NCBI RefSeq assembly: GCF_001468285.1
Contig: NZ_LNSB01000017.1
Location: forward strand, 25,742-89,741
Direction: 5' to 3'
DNA from: Sphingopyxis sp. HIX
GTDB taxonomy: Bacteria > Pseudomonadota > Alphaproteobacteria > Sphingomonadales > Sphingomonadaceae
Length of the DNA: 64,000 nt
The first letter of the stretch is position 1; the number at the start of each line of letters is the position of its first letter. Below the pieces are notes generated by a model, which did not search any database, was not told the origin of the DNA, and saw only the letters and a list, made by a program, of their open reading frames with translations. Shown here piece after piece: positions 1 through 9,578 of this stretch. The position numbers and the translations under genes were made by a program.

Positions 1-1
1 G

Positions 2-2005
2 ACGCAGACGGCGCGCTTCCAGATCGCGAACAGCAGCGGCACCCAGCTCCAGTTGCTCGCGACGCAGGCGTCGACCACCGCGAACCAGGTCTGGAACGTC
101 AACACCGGCAGTGCGACCTACACCGGCGCCTCGGGCGTCCAGCGCGTCCAGTTCATCACCACCGACGCCGGCAGCTACGGCAATTTCCTCGACGACATCC
201 GCATCACGCTCAACCCCTTCGTCGAGCTGTCGGCGGCGACCGGATCGGGGGTCGAATCGATCGCCTCGGCGAACATCCCCGCGCTCCGCGTCAGCGGTAC
301 GCTCTTCTCGGCGCGCACCGTCAACGTCAGCATCACCGGCGGCACCGCAGTGCGCGGCACCGACTATACGACCCCGAACGGCGCGGCGAGCTTCACCGTC
401 ACCATCCCCGCGGGCACCTATCAGAACACCACCGTGCCGCTCGGCATCGCGGTGATCGACGACACCGCGACCGAAAGCAGCGAGACGATCCAGATCGCGC
501 TGTCGACCGGCACCGGCTACACCGTGTCGAGCACGTCGAGCTGCGGCGGCACCCCGATCACCGCCGCGACCTATACGATCACCGACAATGACTCGCCCGT
601 GGTGCTGACCAAGGCGTGGACGAACGGCATCGCGAACGACGCGGTGAGCCTGGCGATCAGCGGCGGGCTCGTCCCCACGGCGGGCAGCTCGACCGTCGGC
701 GGCACGACGACCAACGCCACCGCCGTCGCGGTCGCCGGATCGACGCTGACATTGACCGAGGCCTTCACGACGGGCGCGGCGGCCAATTACACCAGCAGCC
801 TCGAATGCCGCCGCAACAGCGATAACGCCGTCGTCGCGACCGCGGGCACAGGGCTCAGCCGCACCGTGACGATGCCCAGCGGCACCTCGCTCACCTGCAC
901 CTGGACCAACGCCCGCAAGTCGGCGACGCTCGTGGTGCGCAAGACCTGGGTCAACGCGCTCACCACCAACGCCGTCACCGTCACGACCACCGGCCTCGTC
1001 AACAACGCCAGCCTCGCGTCGGTCGCGAACAGCGCGAACGAGACCGACACCAACGCCGCGGTCACCGTCTACGCCGCCGAGGCCGCGACGCTCGCCGAGA
1101 CCTTCACCGCGGGCAGTGGCGCCAACTATACGCAGGCGCTCGCCTGCACCGGCAACGCCACCGCGCTCGCCGGCGCGGTGCTGACGGTGAACCCCGCCGA
1201 CACCGCGATTGTCTGCACCTTCACCAACAGCCGCATCGTCCAGCAGCTCCGCCTCGCCAAGGCGTGGAGCGGTGCCACGACCGGCCACTCCGCCAGCGCG
1301 ACCACCACCGGCGGCACCGCCAACCCTAGTTTCAGCTCGACCGCGCCGACCGCGACCACCGGCAGCTATGTCAACGTCCGCGCGGGCGACGTCGTCACCC
1401 TGCCCGCCGAGACCTGGGGCGGCGGCGCGGTCGCGGCGCTCTACAACGTGACCGTCGAATGCAGCGGCGGCAGCCCGCTCGCGAGCGGCGCCACCGGGCG
1501 CACGCTGACGATCCAGGGCAGCAGCACCGCGACGACCTGCACCTACACCAACGCCTATGTCCTGCCGCTGACGATCGCCAAGAGTTCGGCCGCGTACAGC
1601 GACCCGCAGAACGGCACCACCAACCCCAAGCTGATCCCGGGCGGCTTCGCCACCTACAGCCTGACCGTTACCGCCCCCGCGGGCACGCAGGCGACCAGCA
1701 ACAGCGTCATCGTCACCGACGCGCTGCCCGCGAACCTCGCGCTCTTCGTCGGCACCTACGCCCCCGGCCCGGGCCCGCTCGCCTTCGCCGCCGGATCGAG
1801 CGGCCTCACCTACAGCTTCACCAGCCTGTCGAACGCGTCGGACGACCTCAGCTTCTCGAACAACAATGGCGCCAGCTTCACCTACACCCCGGTCGCCAAT
1901 GCCGACGGCGTCGACCCCAATGTCACGCATATCCGCATCAACCCCAAGGGCAGCATGGCGCCCGGATCGAGCTTCACGATCAACCTTCGCGCGATGGTCG
2001 AATAG
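2..2005 (+). CDS. Calx-beta / DUF11-type secreted repeat protein, 5' end outside window
   Basis: The frame is open from base 2, so the true start lies upstream; about 667 C-terminal residues are present. The first part contains a Calx-beta-like stretch (RGTDYTTPNGAASFTV followed by ATESSETI and ITDND). Three tandem modules of roughly 105 residues follow, each starting with a KAW/KTW motif and each carrying two cysteines (LEC...LTCTW, LAC...IVCTF, VEC...TTCTY), resembling prealbumin-like carrier modules. The last about 130 residues look like a DUF11 domain (IAKSSAAY, SVIVTDALPANL). The chain is rich in Thr, Ser, Ala and Gly and poor in charge, as is usual for surface or secreted adhesin-like proteins. 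It ends without an obvious autotransporter barrel or anchor. The secretion route and ligand are unknown. Confidence 0.75.
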   Translation, partial: TQTARFQIANSSGTQLQLLATQASTTANQVWNVNTGSATYTGASGVQRVQFITTDAGSYGNFLDDIRITLNPFVELSAATGSGVESIASANIPALRVSGTLFSARTVNVSITGGTAVRGTDYTTPNGAASFTVTIPAGTYQNTTVPLGIAVIDDTATESSETIQIALSTGTGYTVSSTSSCGGTPITAATYTITDNDSPVVLTKAWTNGIANDAVSLAISGGLVPTAGSSTVGGTTTNATAVAVAGSTLTLTEAFTTGAAANYTSSLECRRNSDNAVVATAGTGLSRTVTMPSGTSLTCTWTNARKSATLVVRKTWVNALTTNAVTVTTTGLVNNASLASVANSANETDTNAAVTVYAAEAATLAETFTAGSGANYTQALACTGNATALAGAVLTVNPADTAIVCTFTNSRIVQQLRLAKAWSGATTGHSASATTTGGTANPSFSSTAPTATTGSYVNVRAGDVVTLPAETWGGGAVAALYNVTVECSGGSPLASGATGRTLTIQGSSTATTCTYTNAYVLPLTIAKSSAAYSDPQNGTTNPKLIPGGFATYSLTVTAPAGTQATSNSVIVTDALPANLALFVGTYAPGPGPLAFAAGSSGLTYSFTSLSNASDDLSFSNNNGASFTYTPVANADGVDPNVTHIRINPKGSMAPGSSFTINLRAMVE

Positions 2006-2058
2006 GGGTTCGAATAGGCCCGATTGCATTCTGTACCGGATAGTCTAGATGGCGCGCT

Positions 2059-3432
2059 ATGAGCACGCGCACCGCTTCGGACAGCAACGATCCCATCGTC
2101 GAAAACCGCGACCAGCTCGCGGCCCCCATGATCAAGGGCGAGAAGCCCAAGGACCGCTGGCGCATCGGCACCGAGCACGAAAAATTCGTCTATCGCACGG
2201 CCGACCACCGCGCGCCCTCCTACGACGAACCCGGCGGCATCCACGACCTGCTGATGGCGCTCACCCGCTTCGGCTGGGAACCGGTGATCGAGGGCGGCAA
2301 GGTGATCGCGCTCGCGGGCAGCGACGGCACCGTCAGCCTCGAACCCGCCGGCCAGCTCGAACTCTCGGGCGCGCCGCTCGAAAATCTCCACCAGACCTGC
2401 GCCGAAACCGGGCGGCACCTCAAGCAGGTCAAGGAAGTCGGCGCCGAACTCGGGCTCGGGTTCCTCGGGGTCGGAATGTGGCCCGACAAGACCCGCGCCG
2501 AGCTGCCGATCATGCCCAAGGGCCGCTACAAGATCATGCTCGAACATATGCCGCGCGTCGGCACCATGGGGCTCGACATGATGCTGCGCACCTGCACCAT
2601 CCAGACCAACCTCGACTATTCGTCCGAGGCCGACATGGTGCAGAAGTTCCGCGTTTCGCTCGCGCTCCAGCCGCTCGCGACCGCGCTCTTCGCTTCGTCG
2701 CCCTTCACCGAGGGCAAGCCCAATGGTTTTATGTCGTACCGCAGCCATATCTGGACCGACACCGACCCCGCGCGCACCGGCATGCTGCCCTTCGTCTTCG
2801 AAAAGGGTTTCGGCTACGAGCGCTATGTCGACTACATGCTCGACGTGCCGATGTATTTCGTCTTCCGCGACGGCCAATATATCGACGCCGCGGGCCTCAG
2901 CTTCCGCGACTTCATGAAGGGCGAACTCTCGGTCCTGCCCGGTGAACTGCCGCGGCTCAGCGACTGGAACGACCATCTCTCGACCGCCTTCCCCGAGGTG
3001 CGCCTCAAGAGCTTCCTCGAAATGCGCGGTGCCGACGGCGGGCCGTGGAACCGCATCTGCGCGCTCCCCGCGCTCTGGGTCGGGCTGCTCTACGACCAGG
3101 GCGCGCTCGACGCCGCCTGGGACCTCGTCAAGGGCTGGAGCATCGAAGAGCAACAGGCGCTGCGCGACGCAGTCCCCAGCGAAGGCCTCGACGCCCCCGC
3201 GCCCGGCGGCGGCACCGTCGGCCAGCTCGCGCACCGCGTTCTCGATATCGCGGCGCAGGGTCTCGCGGCGCGCGGCGAGGTCAATTCGATGGGCGACAAC
3301 GAGGTCGGCTTCCTCGAGCCGCTGCGCCGCATCGCCAAGAGCGGCAAGTCGCCCGCGCACGACCTGCTCGACCGCTACGAGGGACCGTGGCACCACGACC
3401 TCTCGAAAATCTACGACGAACTGAGCTTCTAG
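2059..3432 (+). CDS. gshA: Glutamate--cysteine ligase (457 aa)
   Basis: Joins glutamate and cysteine with ATP to give gamma-glutamylcysteine, the first step of glutathione synthesis in the cytoplasm. The length and the N-terminal WRIGTEHEKFVY, the GGIHDLLMALTRFGWEPV region and the FMSYRSHIW segment match the plant/alphaproteobacterial class of the enzyme rather than the E. coli class. ATG at 2059 is the first start after the preceding gene and gives a normal N-terminus. It converges on the gamma-glutamyltransferase gene, with only 6 bp between the two stop codons, so the mRNA ends must overlap or terminate inside the opposing gene. Confidence 0.93.
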   Translation: MSTRTASDSNDPIVENRDQLAAPMIKGEKPKDRWRIGTEHEKFVYRTADHRAPSYDEPGGIHDLLMALTRFGWEPVIEGGKVIALAGSDGTVSLEPAGQLELSGAPLENLHQTCAETGRHLKQVKEVGAELGLGFLGVGMWPDKTRAELPIMPKGRYKIMLEHMPRVGTMGLDMMLRTCTIQTNLDYSSEADMVQKFRVSLALQPLATALFASSPFTEGKPNGFMSYRSHIWTDTDPARTGMLPFVFEKGFGYERYVDYMLDVPMYFVFRDGQYIDAAGLSFRDFMKGELSVLPGELPRLSDWNDHLSTAFPEVRLKSFLEMRGADGGPWNRICALPALWVGLLYDQGALDAAWDLVKGWSIEEQQALRDAVPSEGLDAPAPGGGTVGQLAHRVLDIAAQGLAARGEVNSMGDNEVGFLEPLRRIAKSGKSPAHDLLDRYEGPWHHDLSKIYDELSF

Positions 3433-3438
3433 CCCCGC

Positions 3439-5280
3439 TCAATACGCCAGCGCGCAGCCGTCGGCGCGCATTTCGCTCGCCGCGGCATAGACGCGCGTGT
3501 CGCCGTCGACGCGATGCTCGACGCACTGGTAGCGCCCGAACCCGCCGTCGGACTCGCCGAGCGTCCAGCCGATGTCGGCGAGCCGCCGGCGCGTCGCGTC
3601 CGGAACCCCGCTTTCGAGCCGCAGCACGCCGTCGGGGCCCAGACCCGGCGAATCCTCGCCCATCGTCTCCGACGACCCCTCATGATGCCAGCGCGGCGAA
3701 TCCCCCGCTGCCTGGATTTCCAGCCCGTAATCGAGGCGATTGATCATGATCTGCGCCTGCCCCTGCGGCTGCATGTCGCCCCCCATCACGCCGAAGCTCA
3801 TCCACGGCACATCGCCGCGCGCCGCGAAGCCCGGGATGATCGTCTGGAACGGCCTTTTGCCGGGCGCATAGATATTGGGGTGTCCGTCAGCCAAGCTGAA
3901 CAATTGCCCGCGATCCTGGAACATGAAGCCCAGCCCGTCGGCGACCAGCCCCGACCCCATGCCGCGGAAGTTCGACTGGATCATCGACACCATCATGCCG
4001 TCCTTGTCGGCGCAGCTGAAATAGGTGGTGTCGCCGCGGCTCGGCGCCTGCCCCGGATGCACCGGCGACAGCAAGCGGTCGGGGCGGATCAGTTTCGCGC
4101 GCTCGGCGGCATAATCCTTCGAGATCAGCCACTCGACCGGCACCTTGGCGAAATGCGGATCGGCATAATAACGCGCGCGATCCTCATAGGCGAGGCGCTT
4201 GGCCTCGGCCTGCAGATGGATCGACAGCGCCGACTGGAACCCCGCCCCCTTCAGGTCGAAGTTCTCCAGGATATTGAGCATCTGCAAAGTCGCAATGCCC
4301 TGCGTGTTCGCGCCGAGCGCATAGACGTCCGTGCCGCGATAGCCGGTCTTGTGCGGCGCTATCCATTCGGACCTGTGCGCCTTGAGATCCTCGTAGCGCA
4401 GCCAGCCGCCGATCCGCTTGAAATAGGCGTCGATCGTGCGCGCGATCTCGCCCTCGTAAAAGGCGTCGCGCCCGCCTTCGGCGATCAGGCGAAAGGTGCG
4501 CGCGAGGTCGGGATTGCGGAAGACCTGTCCCGCCGCGGGACCCTGGCCGTCGTTCAGGCCATAGGTTTGCAGCGCGTTGTCGATCTCCTCGATCCCGCGC
4601 CCCGGCTGGCGGAACCCCGCGAGACTGCGGCGGATATAGTAAGCGATCATGTCGGGGACCGGCGCCCCCGCCTCGGCATGCGCGATGACGGGTTCGAACA
4701 GCTCCTTCCACGGCAGCTTGCCGTAGCGCTGATGCATCGTCCACCAGCCGTCGATCGCGCCCGGCACCGATACGCTGATCGCACCATAGGCGGGCAGCGT
4801 GCCGCCCTTGGCCCGGCTGCGCACCGTCGCGAGGTCGAGCCCGCGCGGGCTCTTGCCCGATCCCGCGAGGCCAGCGAGCTTCTTCGCCTTCGGGTCCCAG
4901 ATCATCGCATAGACGTCGCCGCCGATGCCGTTCGCGGTCGGCTCGAGCAGCCCCAGGCACGCATTGATCGCAATGGCCGCGTCGACTGCGGATCCGCCGC
5001 GCTTCAGCATCTCGATTCCCGCCAGCGTCGCCAGCGGATGCGCGGTGCCCGCCGCGCCGTTGAGGCCATAGACCGCGGTGCGCGAGGCAAAGCTCGCCCC
5101 GACCGGCCGGTCGCCGCCGCCGACATCGGGCCGCAAGAAGCGGTCTTCGCCGGCTTCCCAGCCGGACGGCCCCGCGCCGCCGGGCTCGGCCGCGGCCTTC
5201 GGCCGGGCGGTCTGGGCGGCAAGCGTCGACGGCAGAAGCGCCGCGGCCGGAGCGGCGGCCAGCAGGGTACGGCGGTGCAT
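3439..5280 (-). CDS. ggt: Gamma-glutamyltransferase family protein, exported (613 aa)
   Basis: Expected to cleave the gamma-glutamyl bond of glutathione or related conjugates in the periplasm. The N-terminus MHRRTLLAAAPAAALLPSTL has twin arginines and a hydrophobic core ending near AQTA, so Tat-type export is likely. Motifs of the family are visible: GGSAVDAAIA near residue 95, PTANGIGGD near 115, and the autoprocessing threonine in SRGDTTYFSCADKDG near residue 415. The ATG at 5280 is preferred over an in-frame ATG at 5289 because GAGGG sits 9 bases before it but directly abuts the upstream one. Family members also include acylases and cephalosporin acylases, so the exact substrate is not certain. 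Confidence 0.88.
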   Translation of the reverse strand: MHRRTLLAAAPAAALLPSTLAAQTARPKAAAEPGGAGPSGWEAGEDRFLRPDVGGGDRPVGASFASRTAVYGLNGAAGTAHPLATLAGIEMLKRGGSAVDAAIAINACLGLLEPTANGIGGDVYAMIWDPKAKKLAGLAGSGKSPRGLDLATVRSRAKGGTLPAYGAISVSVPGAIDGWWTMHQRYGKLPWKELFEPVIAHAEAGAPVPDMIAYYIRRSLAGFRQPGRGIEEIDNALQTYGLNDGQGPAAGQVFRNPDLARTFRLIAEGGRDAFYEGEIARTIDAYFKRIGGWLRYEDLKAHRSEWIAPHKTGYRGTDVYALGANTQGIATLQMLNILENFDLKGAGFQSALSIHLQAEAKRLAYEDRARYYADPHFAKVPVEWLISKDYAAERAKLIRPDRLLSPVHPGQAPSRGDTTYFSCADKDGMMVSMIQSNFRGMGSGLVADGLGFMFQDRGQLFSLADGHPNIYAPGKRPFQTIIPGFAARGDVPWMSFGVMGGDMQPQGQAQIMINRLDYGLEIQAAGDSPRWHHEGSSETMGEDSPGLGPDGVLRLESGVPDATRRRLADIGWTLGESDGGFGRYQCVEHRVDGDTRVYAAASEMRADGCALAY

Positions 5281-5517
5281 GGATGTCATCCCTCAAAGCG
5301 CCGCTTCTGCGGCAAGCGCCGGCGGGGCGCAACCATGATGCATCGCCGACGCGGCGCCCGCCCGCGCGCCCGCAAAAAAGTGAAGCAAAAGCGCAACAGT
5401 GCCGACACGAACGTCAGCCGGGCGTCGTTCCACGATTGATTGCGCGCGCGTGCGGAGTCAAAGGGCGGCTGGTTCCACCGCTCTCCCATTCTCCACTCTG
5501 TTTCAGGAAGCTTGCCC

Positions 5518-7782
5518 ATGCGCCACTTTCCTTCCGCTACCGCTATAGCATTCGTACTTGCCGCCACCGGCTTTGCCGCGCCCGCCTTTGCGCAGGATAG
5601 CGCGCCCGTCGTCGAGGACGACAGCGGCCTCACCGACATCATCGTCACCGCGCAGCGCCGCGAGGAAAGCCTGCAGGACGTCCCCGTCGCGGTCTCGGTG
5701 CTGTCGGGCGACACGCTCGGCGCGATCACCTCGACCGGCTCGGACATCCGCGCGCTCGCCGGCCGCGTGCCCAGCCTCAACATCGAGAGCTCCTACGGCC
5801 GCTCCTTCCCGCGCTTCTACATCCGCGGCCTCGGCAACACCGATTTCGACCTCAACGCCTCGCAGCCGGTCAGCCTCGTCTATGACGACGTCGTGCTCGA
5901 AAACCCGATCCTGAAGGGCTTCCCGATCTTCGACCTCGACCGCGTCGAAGTGCTGCGCGGGCCGCAGGGCACTTTGTTCGGCCGCAACACCCCCGCGGGC
6001 ATCGTCAAGTTCGACACCGTCAAGCCCGGCGAGACCGGCGGCTATGCCAAGGTCAGCTACGGCCGTTACGGCACCAGCCAGGTCGAGGTCGCGGCGGGCG
6101 CCGCCGACGACAATGGCTTCTCGGTCCGCCTGTCGACCCTGTTCCAGCACCGCAATGACTGGGTCGACAATGTCGCGACCCCGGCGAAGAAGGACCTCGG
6201 CGGTTACGACGACATCGCCGCGCGCCTCCAGCTGCAATATGAGAGCGGCCCCTTCACCGCGCGCGCGGTCGGCCAGGTCCGCGTCTACGACGGCTCGGCG
6301 ATCATCTTCCGCGCCAACACCCAGCTTCCGGGCAGCAACGACCTCGTCGGCCTCGGCGGCGCAGGCACCGAATTCGAGCGCGACAAGGTCTACCAGGACG
6401 GCATCAACTTCCAGAAGCTTAACACCTATAACGCCGGGCTGAACCTCGAATATGATTTCGGGCCGGTGACGCTCTACTCGATCACCTCCTACTGGAACGG
6501 CAATTTCAAGAGCCGCGGCGACATCGACGGCGGCTTCGGCGCGGTGTTCCTGCCGGTGTCGGGCCCCGGCCTGATCCCCTTCCAGGCGCAGAGCCAGGAC
6601 AATGTCCCCAGCCTCGACCAGTTCACGCAGGAAATCCGTATCGCGTCGAACAATTCGACCGGCCTCGGCTACCAGTTCGGCGTCTTCTATTTCGACGAAG
6701 GCCTCGACATCACCAGCTTCGAATTCGGCGGCCCGACCGACGCCACCCCGTCGGCGATCGCGGTGCAGCGCCAGGACAGCGAAGCCTACGGCATCTTCGG
6801 CTCGGTCAATTACGCGTTCGACAATGGGCTGAAGCTGCAGGCCGGCGCGCGCTACAACCATGACACGCGCGATTTCGTCGCCGCGCGTCCGGTCGAGACG
6901 CGCCCGCCCTTCGTCGTGAGCCCGAACACCCCGGTCCCGCCGCAGGCGGCCACCGTCAAGGGCAAGCTCCTCACCTGGGACGCCAGCGCCACCTATGAGG
7001 CGTCGGACGCGGTGACGATCTACGCCCGCGTCGCGCGCGGCTATCGCGCGCCGTCGGTGCAGGGCCGCCTGACCTTCTCGCGCGTGATCTCGACCGCCGA
7101 CCAGGAAGAGACGATGTCGTACGAGGCGGGCATCAAGACCGCCTTCCTGGACGACAAGGTCCGCTTCAACCTGACCGGCTATTATTTCGACACCAAGGAC
7201 CTGCAGCTGACCGCGGTCGGCGGCACGGCCAACGTCGCGAGCCTGCTCAACGTCGATGCCAAGGGTCACGGCGTCGAGGCCGAACTGCAGGCGGCGCCCG
7301 CCACCGGGCTGACCTTCTCGGTCGGCGGCGCGTGGAACGTCGCGAAGATCGACGACGCCAACGCCTTCGTCGCGGGCTGCGGCTCGGCGACGCCGTGCAC
7401 CGTGCTCGACCCGCAGCGCCCGGGCAGTCCCGGCATCTTCTCGATCGACGGCAACCAGCTGCCGCAGTCGCCGAAGTGGACGGTGAACTGGACCGCGGGT
7501 TACGAAATCCCGGTCGGCGACGGCGCGGTCTATGCCTTCACCGACTGGTATTACCGCTCGAAGGTGCAGTTCTTCCTCTATCGCTCGGTCGAATTCTCGG
7601 ACGACAAGCTGCTCGAGGGCGGGCTGCGCGTCGGTTACAAGACCGACCGCTTCGACGTCGCAGCCTTCGTGCGCAACATCACCGGCGACAAGTCGGTGAC
7701 CGGCGGCATCGATTTCAACAACCTCACCAGCTACGTCAACGAACCCCGCATCTGGGGCGCCGAAGCAAGCGTGAAGTTCTGA
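5518..7782 (+). CDS. TonB-dependent outer-membrane receptor (754 aa)
   Basis: Outer-membrane gated channel for a scarce nutrient, driven by TonB. ATG 5518 follows an AGGAAG ribosome site and starts a clear signal peptide ending in FAAPAFAQ; the longer open frame from 5440 has no such N-terminus. A TonB-box-like DIIVTAQRREESLQDVP is followed by a plug domain (RIYIRG-like FYIRGLGNTDFD, VEVLRGPQGTLFGRNTPAG) and a beta-barrel ending in aromatic ASVKF. The RAQRREE-type box is typical of the very large sphingomonad receptor family. No regulator or transporter partner is adjacent, so the substrate cannot be named. Confidence 0.92.
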   Translation: MRHFPSATAIAFVLAATGFAAPAFAQDSAPVVEDDSGLTDIIVTAQRREESLQDVPVAVSVLSGDTLGAITSTGSDIRALAGRVPSLNIESSYGRSFPRFYIRGLGNTDFDLNASQPVSLVYDDVVLENPILKGFPIFDLDRVEVLRGPQGTLFGRNTPAGIVKFDTVKPGETGGYAKVSYGRYGTSQVEVAAGAADDNGFSVRLSTLFQHRNDWVDNVATPAKKDLGGYDDIAARLQLQYESGPFTARAVGQVRVYDGSAIIFRANTQLPGSNDLVGLGGAGTEFERDKVYQDGINFQKLNTYNAGLNLEYDFGPVTLYSITSYWNGNFKSRGDIDGGFGAVFLPVSGPGLIPFQAQSQDNVPSLDQFTQEIRIASNNSTGLGYQFGVFYFDEGLDITSFEFGGPTDATPSAIAVQRQDSEAYGIFGSVNYAFDNGLKLQAGARYNHDTRDFVAARPVETRPPFVVSPNTPVPPQAATVKGKLLTWDASATYEASDAVTIYARVARGYRAPSVQGRLTFSRVISTADQEETMSYEAGIKTAFLDDKVRFNLTGYYFDTKDLQLTAVGGTANVASLLNVDAKGHGVEAELQAAPATGLTFSVGGAWNVAKIDDANAFVAGCGSATPCTVLDPQRPGSPGIFSIDGNQLPQSPKWTVNWTAGYEIPVGDGAVYAFTDWYYRSKVQFFLYRSVEFSDDKLLEGGLRVGYKTDRFDVAAFVRNITGDKSVTGGIDFNNLTSYVNEPRIWGAEASVKF

Positions 7783-7787
7783 TCTTG

Positions 7788-7940
7788 CCCTCTCCCCTTC
7801 AGGGGAGAGGATAGCGCAGCTCGCTCCGGCAGGAGCTAGCGAAGCTTGGAGAGGGGGATGCTGCGGCGCCCCCTCTCAACTGCGGCTAGCCGGACGAGCC
7901 GGCAAGCCTCCGTATCTCTCCCCTGAAGGGGAGAGAGCGG
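7788..7940. repeat. Intergenic three-hairpin inverted-repeat element, copy A1
   Basis: Both ends are CTCTCCCC-(TTCA/TGAA)-GGGGAGAG hairpins (about 7790-7812 and 7914-7936) that are also inverted copies of each other. A central hairpin (GAGAGGGGG ... CCCCCTCTC) lies near 7850-7876. The element fills the space between the convergent receptor and methyltransferase genes. A related copy with the same layout is at 29371-29515, so this is a dispersed repeat rather than a simple terminator, though it may also end transcription in both directions. Confidence 0.75.
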
Positions 7941-7943
7941 GAA

Positions 7944-9341
7944 CTAAGCCACCGGCCCGATGCGCTCGTCGGGCTCCAGCCGGATCAACGGCCGCTTGCG
8001 CCCGCTCAGCTTGGCAAAGAAGCGCGGCACCGGCGCATTTTCCTGCGCCCAGTTCCAATAGGCCTGATAGGCGGGGTCGGCGAGGAGATGCTTCTCCTCG
8101 GTCTTGGCGCGCCAGTAATAGACCCCGCTGACCAACCCCAGCAGCACCGTGTTGCGCAGCCCCTCGATCCAGCCGCCGCTGGTCGCGAGAAAGGGCATCG
8201 CGCCGATCCACCAGCTCAAATTCTTCGAGAGATACGCCGGGTGGCGCGTATATTTATACGGCCCGTGGGTCAGCACGCCGCGGTGCGTCAGGTTCGAGAA
8301 GCGGATGCCGAAGGCCATCGTCGCCCAGCTGTAGATCGCGGTCAGCGACACCAGCGCGATCGCCCAGACGATCATGATGCTGTCGTGCCCCTCGAGCCAA
8401 TAGCCCCAGTCCGAGCCGTTCACCTGATAGTCGAGCGGCCCGCCGTTCATCAGGATGAAGGGCGGGTAGCAGACCAGCGCCGCGACCCATGCCATGCCAT
8501 AGGGGTTGGCGGTGCGGATGTGCGAATCGAGCGGCTTCAGCGTCAATATATAGCCGACGGTCGCGATATGGACGTCGACAAGGTAGAGAAGGTTGATCGC
8601 CCAGAGGCCGGTCATATAGGGATTGGCGAGCACCTCGCTCATCGACACCGTCACCAGCGCCGAAAAATTGCCCGGCACGATCGAGAGCATGAAGGCGGTG
8701 AAGAAGCCCTTGACCGCCCAGGCGCGGAAATGATGGCCGATCGCGCGGCCGTCGACCGGCTGGCCGGGCGCAACGAGCCAGCGCCCGAACTGCCAGCAGC
8801 CGTCGCGCGGCTCGGTCATGCGGCGGTCGAGCCAGAGCATGTAGGGCACCGAGATCAGCAGCAGCCAGGGCGCGACGCGCTCGAGCAAATCCATCGAAAA
8901 GGCGTAATTGCCCTCCCAATAATAGCGCATCAGCGCATAGGTCGCCGCGATCATCCCCCAGGTCGTCCAGAGCCCGGCGAGCTTGGTCAGGCTGATGTCG
9001 ATCGTCTCGCGCCACGGGCGGCGCAGCGACCAGTCGATCCCGGTCGAGGGATTGCGGTGCACCTTGTCGACGAACACCGACCACAAGACCATCGGAATCG
9101 CGCAGGCGAGCACGCTCGCGATCGCCGAATTGGGCCCGCTCAAGGGGCCATGATTGCCCCAGTCGATCCCGAGGAAACCCGCGATCTGGGGCGCGGTGCG
9201 CGCGATCAGCAGATAGGAGAAGAGCCCGATCAGCCCGACGATGCCGACCCCGGCGCTGACCGCCGAGCGCGGCCGCACGGCCAATTTCGCCGGGGTTTCC
9301 GCGGCTGGCTCGGCGCCCGCGGGCACCGTCATTTTGGGCAT
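7944..9341 (-). CDS. Membrane methyltransferase, ICMT/PEMT-like C-terminal domain (465 aa)
   Basis: A polytopic inner-membrane protein with about ten hydrophobic segments. The C-terminal 150 residues carry the isoprenylcysteine/phospholipid methyltransferase signature: GPYKYTRHPAYLSKNLSWW followed by an EEKHLLADPAYQAY helix, which form the S-adenosylmethionine pocket in that family. The N-terminal 300 residues are an extra membrane region that typical 150-220 residue ICMT-like proteins lack. ATG at 9341 is chosen because GGGAGG (9352-9357) lies 10 bases before it and only 1 base before the alternative GTG at 9350. Substrate unknown; lipid or small-molecule methylation is inference. Confidence 0.7.
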   Translation of the reverse strand: MPKMTVPAGAEPAAETPAKLAVRPRSAVSAGVGIVGLIGLFSYLLIARTAPQIAGFLGIDWGNHGPLSGPNSAIASVLACAIPMVLWSVFVDKVHRNPSTGIDWSLRRPWRETIDISLTKLAGLWTTWGMIAATYALMRYYWEGNYAFSMDLLERVAPWLLLISVPYMLWLDRRMTEPRDGCWQFGRWLVAPGQPVDGRAIGHHFRAWAVKGFFTAFMLSIVPGNFSALVTVSMSEVLANPYMTGLWAINLLYLVDVHIATVGYILTLKPLDSHIRTANPYGMAWVAALVCYPPFILMNGGPLDYQVNGSDWGYWLEGHDSIMIVWAIALVSLTAIYSWATMAFGIRFSNLTHRGVLTHGPYKYTRHPAYLSKNLSWWIGAMPFLATSGGWIEGLRNTVLLGLVSGVYYWRAKTEEKHLLADPAYQAYWNWAQENAPVPRFFAKLSGRKRPLIRLEPDERIGPVA

Positions 9342-9578
9342 GTGAGTCACGCCTCCCGCCTAGCCAAAAATGGTAAGCAAGCCGTCAATATTACCGCATG
9401 ATTCGCAGCGAAATCGCCCCAAAATGGCAGCGTTGCACGGCTTTGACACCGTTCACCGCATCCCCCTTTCGACTCGGCGCGAGTCGCCTTCGGGGGATTC
9501 GCGAGTCGCCCGGACTCCTGATAAGGCGCGCATCATTCGGGGCGGAGGGCTCCAATAATAACAAGATGGGGTCGCCAC

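Noticed and set aside
2006..2016. GGTTCGAAT stretch resembling a tRNA T-loop
   Set aside because: No acceptor, D or anticodon stems can be formed around it.
3514..5439. 641-codon open frame on the plus strand opposite the gamma-glutamyltransferase gene
   Set aside because: It mirrors a well-identified gene; its translation is Arg/Ala-rich without domains, as expected from GC-rich third positions.
5503..7269. 588-codon minus-strand frame opposite the TonB-dependent receptor
   Set aside because: Antisense shadow; the receptor frame has signal peptide, TonB box and barrel.
7788..7940. Reading element A1 as a simple terminator
   Set aside because: It has no T-run and recurs with the same layout at 29371, so it is listed as a repeat.
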